Part shown: positions 54,848-64,000 of the stretch, in pieces
Numbering within the stretch: the first letter of the stretch is position 1
Layout of the letters: each line of letters starts with the position of its first letter
Origin: Amblyomma americanum
Taxonomy: Eukaryota; Arthropoda; Arachnida; Ixodida; Ixodidae
Direction: 5' to 3'
Assembly: GCF_052857255.1 (NCBI RefSeq)
Contig: NC_135507.1
Location: 77,970,350-78,034,349, forward strand
DNA: 64,000 nucleotides
The notes under the pieces: model-generated
The model's database searches: none
Seen by the model: only the letters and a program-made list of their open reading frames with translations
What the model was told of the DNA's origin: nothing
Made by a program: the position numbers and the translations under genes

Positions 54848-55813
54848 CCCTGCCGATATCGAAGACTCCTGCTGCACTCTCTTCATGCGGTTCGTCGTTT
54901 TGGTTCGCTGCGATGACCGACGCAGGCTGCTCTGGTGCACTTTCGATCGTTGGTACAGCAGCATTGACTACCGCGGATTGACCAACGCCTGAGTCGTCCT
55001 CGTCGAGTGTGGATCCACCGCAGTCAAGGCCAAAGAATATAACAGGTTTTCGGTCATCAGCTTCATCCATGACGTGGTTCGGTGCATCGCTGGTAACCCC
55101 TGGAACTTGCTGTTTTCCTCCTTTCTCGTGCTACATTAGCGGTGGTGGCCACCTCCTGTGACGGCAGCAGTGCTGACTCGGGCCTGGCCCATTTGCTCTG
55201 GTCCGTGGCCTGCAGGAGCATCGGTAAATGGCTAGAGCCGGAGGTTTCTTCCTGCTTCAGATCTCCCTGCCTGTGCTGCATCAGCATCTCTGCGCCAGCT
55301 TGAGTCGCAGGCTCCGCCCGTGCACTAGCGTTGTTCGTAGGCTCGACCAATGGTCCTTCTGGAGGGACACCGTTGCTGCCTTGCATTCCGAGCTGCCCCC
55401 ATCCGGCAGCGTAGGAACCACTTGTGCGGACGCTCCTCGCCTCCTCGTCTCTAGGTACTCCTCGGAGTTGAACTCGGCGGACGATGGCGCCCCTTCCTTC
55501 TTACGCGACGTGCGCTGGGCGTCGTAGAAGCCGTGCTGTTTGCCGCACTGCCGAGGGACTCCTCCGCTCTACCGGCACTGCCGTGACGCGCCGCTTTGCC
55601 GCGCGTCCTGTTTCTGGTACCGAAAAGCACCATCTGCATGGCGTCGAGGCTGGGCGTGCCGTGATTTCGCTTCTTTGACATCGCCGCCGCGGTCTGTTTG
55701 CTGTCCCTAGCGCTTGCGGCATCTTGACGCCAGACGTAAGACACCACGCCCTTGTTCGGCACGAATTGAAGGGGAGCAACTTCAGCCTCGTTGTCGTATG
55801 TGTGGTGCCGCAA
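54848..55813 (-). pseudogene. GC-rich coding-like block, possible first exon(s) of a host gene
   Basis: Minus-strand frames run almost back to back: 55813-55451 (KKRNHGTPSLDAMQMVLFGT, RKAARHGSA-like basic, disordered), 55386-55063 and 55070-54848 (VIFFGLDCGGSTLDEDDSG, acidic). At about 55490 the likely continuation SSAEFNSEEYLETRRRG is in another frame, so at least two indels are needed to join them. The last frame ends at AGGGGTGAGTCC, a consensus donor in phase 1. That is compatible with the transmembrane exon at 42006-42143 on the same strand. The composition (high GC, few stops, disordered protein) suggests a real or recently decayed exon of a membrane protein's cytoplasmic tail. No domain was recognised. 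Open frames also exist on the plus strand. Confidence 0.33.
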
Positions 55814-56838
55814 GTGACCCGCGGGTTCGAACCAATGCTCCAGCAGAGCTGGTTCTTGCGCTGCCGGTCCTTGGGCGTTGGTAGTCGGACGCGGCGGCTG
55901 CTTGCCGGACGGGCTGTTCCGCTCGGAGCGTTGCCTGGTTGAGGAGGATCTGCTTGGCTGTTTTAAATTCCGGGAACCCTTGCGGCGCCAGATGACGCGG
56001 TCCCAGGTGCTTTGGTCATCGGACTAGGTGTAGGTAGTTTCCTGACAGGATATGGCGTTGTCGGCTGCGATCACCGGCGATTGTTCTTGCAAGGCAGAGA
56101 GATAGTTCACGCAGACGCTGAGAAGAATAACGGCCTGCAAAAAGTCTAGGCATTCGATCATTGCACTCAAGTTCACTCCCTAGTTTCCATCGTTACGACT
56201 AACGGAGCAAGCTAGTTTTTATTTTTCGGCACAATGTCAAGATAACGAAATTATTTTTAAGCCATTCCTCATAAAATTACGCGTCATTTGTTACATAGGG
56301 TGGCTCAGAAGTGCTGACCCAGGGCAGTGCAAATCGAAACAAAAATTTCAAATTTTTTGCGCCCTCTAAATTACCATTTGGCTGTCTTGGCTTACGACGT
56401 GGAACAGCTTCGCTGCGTGAGTGCACTATATCATTAGCGGGGGTTTCAAGGTCACCAATTTGCATGTTTCTAGAAGCGCCTTGGCCTCGGCTTAGGGGAT
56501 TCACGACAATATTCAAGGGATGAGCATTATTCCCGTATTGAATTGAGCATACCTTTTTTCTTACCAACGAGGCCGCCGAAATTGATCCTATTTATATCGA
56601 ACGCTTGTTCCCCCCTAGAGCTGATTGCTTTTGCTTCACAACAAATTTGCTTGCAATAACTTAGCTTTGCTTGGTGACTCTAAAACTGTCGATTGTATTT
56701 TTTTATATTACTTTCCTGTGACTTGTACATCTGTGTGCACAAACAATGTTACTGCTGTTCGCCTTTCAATAAACCTGTTACACATTAGTGGTGCAGGCAG
56801 GGCTTATTATTTTTCAATCTTTTTAGGTTGCCCCAACC
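55814..56838. other. no feature recognised
   Basis: No exon or repeat was assigned; part could be 5'UTR or promoter of the block to the left. Confidence 0.4.
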
Positions 56839-57312
56839 TCATATAAGTCCGCCTTTAAACAACACAATGCGCTTGGGGGTATTTCGTGGTTTTAAAAAGA
56901 AAAGCTGCAGAAGTCTTGCAGAGGTACCTTGAGGGCAGCCACCGCGGTGTAGCCCAGTGCGGCAAGGATGTCGCTCCACTGCAACGGTATTAACAAGCGA
57001 TGTGTGAGGGAAATGAAGCGCACTGCTCAATCCTGCGTGTACACGTATGTTCCTTTGATGGATGTGTGGTAGGAAGTCCACATCTATTTGACGTCCCGGT
57101 AACCGCGGTTGGTTAGCTGGCGGAGCGGGCTGTTGACGTTGCTGTCCAGGCCGGTTCTCGAAAGCGTTCTCTGTTGCACGAGCCAGAGATTCTGGTTTGC
57201 GCGAGGCAGGTCGCGCCAACTTCACCTTCATCAGCGCCGCTGTCGATGCCAGCGCCGCTACAGATGGGAAGATGAGACAAATCATCTTGCATTTCTGAGG
57301 CTGTACCAACAA
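56839..57312 (-). other. unassigned open frame, exon-like
   Basis: A 157-codon minus-strand frame follows an acceptor-like TTTGTTGGTACAG. One frame has a hydrophobic start (MICLIFPSVAALASTAAL). Another reads DLSHLPICSGAGIDSGADEG and ends in a stop. Which frame is used, if any, is not clear, and no family was recognised. Confidence 0.2.
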
Positions 57313-57486
57313 AATGACTGTGTGTTAGTGCACTCTGCTGCCTTACTGACCGATAAAACTTTCAGAAGCAAGCCAACTAGCGATGGTAGTATTCATTTAC
57401 CGAGAGTTGTTTGTACTGGGACATCAGATGGGATGACAGCCTCAGTGAAAAAAATCGCTGTGGTTTAGATCTGGCTAAACCTGGAG

Positions 57487-57800
57487 TTACGCGATAGTTA
57501 TAGCTGGCCGAGTGGAACACGCTCAGTCGAAATGCAAAGTCAGTCTTTCGCCGCTGCGTTTCGCTGGGCGTTCCTTCTATATCTTCGTCCCCGGACGTAG
57601 ATTCACTATCTCCCCCTCTCTACTTCGCCTCCCCCCCCCCCTCAGTTTCGCCGGCGCGCCGCGCCGCCGGCAGCTGCTCCGCACCATGTAACCAACCACG
57701 CACCACGTACAAACCACGTGACACATGGCGGCACCGCCACGGTGCCGCCACGTTGAAGGCTCGAAATGCTAGCGTAATGTAGCTTTTGCTATAAAAAAAG
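57487..57800 (-). repeat. GC-rich palindromic repeat, copy 2
   Basis: On the minus strand it has AAGCTACATTACGCTAGCAT, then TTTCGAGCC, a GGCGGCACCGTGGCGGTGCC palindrome, GGTGCGGAGCAGCTGCCGG, GAACGCCCAGCGAAACGCAG and GACTGACTTTGC. The order matches copy 1 at 13662-13975. A run of ten C at about 57630 is specific to this copy. Confidence 0.6.
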
Positions 57801-58239
57801 GTCTATGGTCAACAAATGCCAGAAGTCTTCATTCAGCAGTGGTAGCGCAAATGTGTTATGTTGGCCCGCACGTTATGATCAAGCAACTGGGCTATGCGAC
57901 ATGCTGTGGAAGTGCAGAGTTCTGTGGAATTTTCTCGAACGTGTGTTCCTGCGTACTAAGCTTATACTTCGTTCACAAAGGAGCTACGTCTCAATGGCTA
58001 CCGTTGTACGTACAGGCGACTGGGATGCATCCTGGATTGGAGGTAGTCTGCATCTCTCCACTGACATTGGTGGTCATGTCTTCGTGAGATGACGCCTGCA
58101 GAAAGAGCGAGAGAGAGATCGGCGCAGAGGAAGAAACGTAATGAGTGCAGAAAAGTAGTTCGACGTTTTTAGAAAAATGAGGAACATTGATTACTTTGGG
58201 AAAGAGGAGGAGGAAATAAGAAGGTAATCGTAATGAAGC
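57801..58239. other. no feature recognised
   Basis: Open frames of about 80-95 codons have no recognisable motif. Confidence 0.4.
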
Positions 58240-58620
58240 AACTTAATTACCTCGGTCCCAGCATGACCAGGTATCCAACGGAGGGTGATTGTTATGTTCG
58301 GATTGCCGTTATAGAATTCTACTAGAATGTCCTATTATAGGTGTGTATCCAATTGTCTGCGTTGTATATTGCGGATGGCTTTGCTGGAGTCGATATAGAT
58401 GTTGGATGTTAGTGGTCACATGTTAAGCGAGTAAAGATGCGTCCTGCGTGGCATGTATAATCGCGTCAGTTTCTAGAGTGGTTATGTTGGAAAATGGCCC
58501 AGCTGGGCGGGTGATTGGTTCGGTCTGCCCAGGTGCGTATGAGACCTACGCGTCTGATCCCATACTAGACCGTGTGGCATCCGTGTATATCGTTATACAC
58601 GTGCTGTTTCTGCGGTCATG
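58240..58620 (-). pseudogene. LINE RNase H relic
   Basis: In broken minus-strand frames one reads YTDATRSSMGSDA (first Asp), SNITTLETDAIIHATQDA (Glu), IYIDSSKAIRNIQRR (Asp) and ITLRWIPGHAGTE (His). This is the order of RNase H in R1/I-type LINEs. Several frameshifts are present. Confidence 0.6.
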
Positions 58621-59065
58621 ATTTGCATTTACTTGACCTCGACCGTCATGGAGGTGCGGCGTCACGTTTTTTTGGTTTGCTTGGAAATGCGATGCTGCGC
58701 GGTAGCTGAGGGTAATGCCTAACTGGTGCCAGGTTGATGGGGGTGATGCCTGCTCGGTTCAGGATGTAGCATCCCTGCTTCGTAGAAGAGAAGCGCGCTA
58801 CTTGCCTGCCTCTGTGTGTTGTGTTACTTCGGTGAAATTGAGAGAGACCACTGTGTGGAAGTCACTGTTTTGAAGTGTATATATGAGTAGACTCACAGTG
58901 GCCTTGTGAAGGGTGTTGAAGGAGAATAGTGTTTTCTAGTTTGCGTTTGTATTCGCGTAAGATACAGAGCGCTGTGCAGGAGTTTGCTATACACATATGC
59001 AGTGACGAGCTTCGTTGCTTGTTCTTCTTTAAGACCCTGTTTTTTGCTTAGATCCTTGGTATTAA
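58621..59065. other. no feature recognised
   Basis: It may belong to the flanking LINE relic; nothing specific was assigned. Confidence 0.35.
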
Positions 59066-59944
<879 letters not shown>

Positions 59945-60115
59945 ATCATTATCAGCATTATCGTATTCAGTCTGACTAAGCCCACTGACGGACAAATGCC
60001 TTTCCATATCGCTCCAATTAACCTTCTCTCTTGCCAGCAGCGGCCACTTTATTTATTAATCTCATCAACCCATCCAACAATTATTGTAAATGGCGCTCTT
60101 AAATTTACATTCCTG
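59945..60115 (-). repeat. RTE-type LINE 3' end fragment
   Basis: AAGCCCACTGACGGACAAAT and CCTTTCCATATCGCTCCAAT on the plus strand resemble the antisense of the tick RTE 3' end (compare 16955-17060). Short and old. Confidence 0.4.
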
Positions 60116-60854
60116 ATGTGGATGTCCATTTTTGCCACGCCGTGCCCTCGAGCAGTAACGCACGGTGCAGTTCTATTTGTATGGATGTGCACTTAAGCTG
60201 CGGCCAGTGGCGATGACTTTGCTTAGAAATTTTTTTGCTTCTGCATAAACCAAAGAGCCGCCTGTTCTTTAGTTGGCAAGTAGGTTCGAGAATTTCCTGA
60301 CAACCAATGAGAACAGAGGGGAACACTCCGGTAAAGCCTTTCTATGCTTTCCGGCGCTTTCATTGGCTGCATGTTTTAAAATGCGCATACTGAATGCTGT
60401 ATACTTTGGGGATTTACATATTGTGCAGCGCCCGCGGCGGTGAATTGACTTGCCAGGAGTGCTACACACTAGCGGGGCATCGCTGACAGCTCAGTTTATA
60501 GAGCATATATAGGCACCGCCTCTAGAAGCTAACTTAACAAATCGACCCCACAAGTGTCTAGTATGGCGAACTGGAGTCTTGAAGGTGCCGGTAAAAACAA
60601 GAGAGTGTTAAATAATGTGGCAAATTTTAGTGCAGAGAGCCGAAATCTGAGATAAAACTTCGGAAGTTGGAGCAATTTGTCTTCACTGCATACGGCCTCG
60701 ACATTGAGTGCAAGTAACGAACTGGAAGATTTCTTAAAGATTGGTTGCTATGGGGCAAATGAAATCTGAAAATTTTGGGTAACATGAACTAATTTAAAGA
60801 CGAGAGCAGACCACATATACGAAGGTATCACACAGAAGTAAAAAAAATCACCCG
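60116..60854. other. no feature recognised
   Basis: No exon or repeat was assigned. Confidence 0.45.
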
Positions 60855-61110
60855 GGCGGTTGCTTAGCGGCTAGTTCGCTTGCTGGGCTGAATCCCGCGA
60901 GGTCTTGGCTGCGGCGTCCGCGTTTCCGCAGAGGTGAACTGCAAAAGATGCCCCTTTGCTGCCACCAGGTGGTCTGAATTATTTTAGAACGCTCAATTGC
61001 GCACTTTTTGTATCTTCCTTATTTCACTCCCTCCTGTCTTCTCGACGCGATTGAGGTGTCCACCGCGAAACGACAGCTCAAGCAAAGTGAACGAGGAAGG
61101 GGGAGCCTTA
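60855..61110 (+). mobile_element. SINE type 2, decayed
   Basis: A degenerate tRNA-like head (GGCGGTTGCTTAGCGGCTAG) is followed by TTTCCGCAGAGGTGAACTGC and AAAGATGCCCCTTTGCTGCC, then CCAGGTGGTCTGAATTATTT. A tail follows with TTTCACTCCCTCCTGTCTTC and GATTGAGGTGTCCACCG. The GTGCACGTTAAAG core is deleted. Confidence 0.5.
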
Positions 61111-62204
61111 GGGTGCTTAGCCAATGTTTCGACAAGAACACTTGTCTCCGTCTGGAAGCCCTCTCTCTACTGTAAACTTCCTCCATCTCTACAACGGACA
61201 AACAACTACAGCGGTTTTCTCTTCCCCAAACGAAATTACATTCTTCGTGCCAAGCTAGTGAGCACACGGTGGTCGCCTGGCCGCGTCTGAAGAGGTGTAC
61301 GTGGTCGGTAGTAAAACTTTCTCGCGTGCCCACCAGGGGCACTGCGAATTTTTCCTGGCCTTTTCACTTCATGTTCCGTATGGGTTGGCCGTCCTCTGCT
61401 GCCCGTGACCACAGAGTAAAGTATTATTTAAGGAGAGAATAAAAATAACGAATGGAAAGAGAAGAAGAGGTGATTTTACAGCGAAAACAGGGACACGCGG
61501 TGGCTGAAAAGGGCTTAGAGCACGCAGGGAAGAGAAGGGAAAAATGAAGTTACTTCGACCACAAAACAAAGTTCGTAAAAGCGAGGATGTAAATGCAAAC
61601 AAAAACAAAAAAATATTGCACGATTTCGGTGCTTAAAGGAACGAGCTTCGGACACGAATTATTACTGTAGGCGCGGTGGCCTCCATTTGGACGCCACACA
61701 TGAACTACCATACACACTTGACGGGGATTGCAGTGCCTGCAGCTAACATTGCGCGCCACTTCAAAAGGGCATTTAGCAACAAGCGACACCTCCAGAATGG
61801 GCGCTTTATTATACTATACACCCATTCAAAATATGTGTTTTAATGGATAAGCAGTTAAATGAAAGAGCGCCAAGGATCACGCTCAGAGCTTGCTTGGGTG
61901 CATTTCTAATGTGTCATTTTAAATACACGAAGTAGCTCTTCCCACACTTTGGGCGAAATGAGCTATGCATGCAGTAATGAGCAGCGAATAACACATTAAA
62001 CGCCGATTACGTACAAGCGGAATGACAGAATTGCTCGAGCCGTCACAGAAATAAAAAAAAAACTAATGCTTAGCACATAGAAAAAATGACCCCAGCCCGA
62101 TTCGAAGCGTATTCCTGCAAAATTCGTCCAGTCCATGCTATTCATACGAGCTTCGCGTGTGTCCCTGAGGATCGTTTAAAGAAAGCGTGCCCTCTGTAAC
62201 AATT
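61111..62204. other. no feature recognised
   Basis: No exon or repeat was assigned. Confidence 0.45.
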
Positions 62205-62650
62205 GGATGGGAAACTTAATGTTCGCTTTAAGAGTATGTCGCGATAGCTTAATGGGTTATTGTCCATATATGCAAAATTGGTCATTCTCTACTTAACATT
62301 CATAGATTACTGGGAGTCCTCACTCCTCTCCTGGCGTAGTGGCGTATTGGTGCAGAGATTAGGCGATGCGCCACTGCTGCCACCGATGGGTCTTGTGCGA
62401 CCCAGGCCGTTCTTCTCGAGTAGCCAGTCGCGACCAATCATGAATTTGACTGCCGCCTGCCACGGCGCGCAGTTCGCTCTCAATTGGGTGGGCAGGTTGT
62501 GATGACCCCACATTGTCACGTGACCTAGATGGCCCACCTGCCTATTAGGTTGCTTGTCTGAAAACTTTTCGTGAATTTTTTGCTCGCGGTCAATGATGCC
62601 GACGTCGTATTTTCTGCGACACAAGCTGTTTAACGCTGTCACGTTAAAAT
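62205..62650 (+). repeat. R3 repeat, copy 5
   Basis: The left end is CTTTAAGAGTATGTCGCGAT then AGCTTAATGGG. ACATTCATAGATTACTGGGA, CTCCTGGCGTAGTGGCG, GGTGGGCAGGTTGTGATGAC, TTGTCACGTGACCTAGATGG and TTTTTTGCTCGCGGTC follow. The right end TTTAACGCTGTCACGTTAAA is the palindromic terminus. Confidence 0.65.
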
Positions 62651-63834
62651 TTCCGAGCGCTGTGCGACATGACTGCGAGTTAAATAACCCCAAGTGGGGC
62701 ATACACTTTAAAGAGGAATACGCCGATATGCGAGTAAAAAGGGGGTAAGCTAGTCCCCTATCGCACTCCCTTTTAGGGATTGCTAGAGGGCAGTCAATTA
62801 ACCACAGAGTCTTTTTTTTTTGTGGTCCTTATAATCCGACTTTGAAAGTTCCACAAAATGGAACGCTTCTGCACCGCACAGATCAGTCCGTATTTGAACT
62901 CGACGCGAGCTGCCTTTGTGGGCATAGCCATGTCGCGAGTGCCAAGCAGACCAAGCTGACCAAGAACACAGAAGCGCGAGCGCGAAAAGCATGCGCCGGA
63001 GAGGACGACGGAAGTGTCGACAAGCCAGTGAGCCATGATTGGCTGTCACTGCTGGCTGCTTCCGGCAGCGTCCGACGAATCATGTTAAATATCTGGCGGG
63101 GCCAGATCGGCGTCGGCGGGTGTTTTTTTCGAGGCCGGGCGTCAAACGCGCGCCGTCGGGCGAAAAGCGCCGACAAAAACGCTCCATGTATCCCGGACTT
63201 TAAGGCGCGTTTATACTGCGGCGAAACACGCGCGCTGCACGGCAAAACGCACGCTGCACGGCAACGTCACGTCGTCCAAGCGAGACCCTCTATACTCCAA
63301 CTGCGCTTGGCCACCGAAGCGTCTAGACCGGCGAGGCGCGCCTTGTTACGTCGTGTGCTTGCTCGCAGCACCGCCACGGCGAAATCGCAGGTTGGCGGCC
63401 AGTAAAACTGTCGCATTAAAAGGGAAGATGAATTTACGGCCAGAAGAGCAATGCATGTGTACAAAAAAGTGGTGCGCGAGCAAAATATACGTATGGCCGA
63501 GGACATCAGCACGAGAATTCAAGCTCCGTCCAGATGACAAAGAGCGACTGCAAATGGAGCCGGTGCTTTCTTGATTAGGCACCGCTAGCTAATGCATTCA
63601 GCGCACAAAAAATCACTAGTCCAGTAAGACGCTTCTGATCAACAAATTCAGCGCCTAAGTGAAACCCTTGCTTGCTTTCAACGCTGATTTTGTACTGGTG
63701 GAGTTGCATTGAAGTTTTATTCAATGTCAAATTGGAATCTGAGATTTAGGCGAGAGGAGGTTGTTACTCTTCATTCTCCTTTACACTGTTGACGATGAAC
63801 AGCAAAAAAAAAAAACCGCCGTGCGCTGTACAAT
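62651..63834. other. GC-rich repeat-like block, no gene assigned
   Basis: At 62830-63250 a CpG-rich block has open frames on both strands (for example minus 62883-63245). It includes the phrases GGCGCGTTTATACTGCGGCG and ATTGGCTGTCACTGCTGGCT. I suspect a dispersed repeat or a promoter-like CpG island; neither could be proved. The rest is unassigned. Confidence 0.3.
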
Positions 63835-63963
63835 AAAAATTGGCCTTTGAAAAGTGGGCTGCTCGAGGAAAGGAAACGGAGCAGTAATTGTATCATCTCG
63901 GTGGACACCCAAACCGCACCGTAAGGGAAAGGAGGAAAGTGGTAGTGAAAAAAGAAATAAAGA
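63835..63963 (-). mobile_element. SINE type 2 tail fragment
   Basis: The minus strand reads CCTTTCCCTTACGGTGCGGT, TTGGGTGTCCACC and CTGCTCCGTTTCCTTTCC, the type 2 tail in diverged form. Only the 3' part is present. Confidence 0.6.
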
Positions 63964-63974
63964 GTTAGCGTAGT

Positions 63975-63999
63975 AATAATAATAATAATAATAATAATT
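63975..63999. repeat. (AAT)n microsatellite at the window edge
   Basis: About eight TAA/AAT units run to the end of the window, next to the SINE tail fragment; probably the SINE's own simple-sequence end. Confidence 0.8.
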
Positions 64000-64000
64000 A

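Noticed and set aside
54527..55527. Plus-strand coding gene in the GC-rich block
   Set aside because: Plus frames are open too, but the minus strand has the consensus donor and more protein-like composition. Left as uncertain rather than annotated on plus.

Overview
The window looks like a hard-tick (ixodid) nuclear genome. It holds spliced, signal-peptide-bearing cysteine-rich genes, intronless glycosyltransferase-like genes, and a dense, heavily nested load of eukaryotic retroelements. The tRNA-derived short repeats resemble the Ruka SINE described from ticks. No bacterial operons, rRNA genes, intact tRNA genes or CRISPR arrays were seen. The organism call comes from repeat and protein resemblance, not from a database search.

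Layout. 1-12.3 kb: a small cluster of IGFBP/SIBD-like or fungal-protease-inhibitor-like secreted cysteine-rich genes. It comprises a terminal exon at 1198-1349 (+), a first exon at 5488-5689 (-), and a two-exon gene at 11441-12269 (+). A nearly intact EN-RT LINE (about 6144-9262) sits between them. 13-18 kb: a GC-rich palindromic repeat, a tRNA-like SINE, an intronless GT31-like membrane protein gene (15373-16290, -) and an RTE-type LINE relic.

18-28.7 kb is a four-level nest. LINE B contains LINE A, which contains a Gmr1-type LTR element with INT before RT, which contains a SINE. Target-site duplications support the inner three insertions. The LTR element has its two LTR sequences in inverted orientation yet keeps a matching 5-bp duplication.

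29.5-40.4 kb: Ruka-like SINEs, a Penelope-like element relic with a GIY-YIG end, a second GT31-like gene with one in-frame TGA (33082-34074, -), and several copies of a repeat with palindromic ends. 38.9-42.1 kb and possibly 54.8-55.8 kb (-): candidate exons of a host membrane protein joined by phase-1 introns. 44.7-48.0 kb: a complete-ended Ty3/Gypsy element with 130-bp LTRs and a 5-bp duplication; its gag is frameshifted and most of its integrase is deleted. 50-54.1 kb and 58 kb: LINE relics with RNase H domains, one split cleanly by a SINE. 59.07-59.48 kb: a long GT microsatellite.

Host genes are few. Most of the sequence is transposable element of several ages. Stretches with nothing recognisable are stated as such in the feature list.
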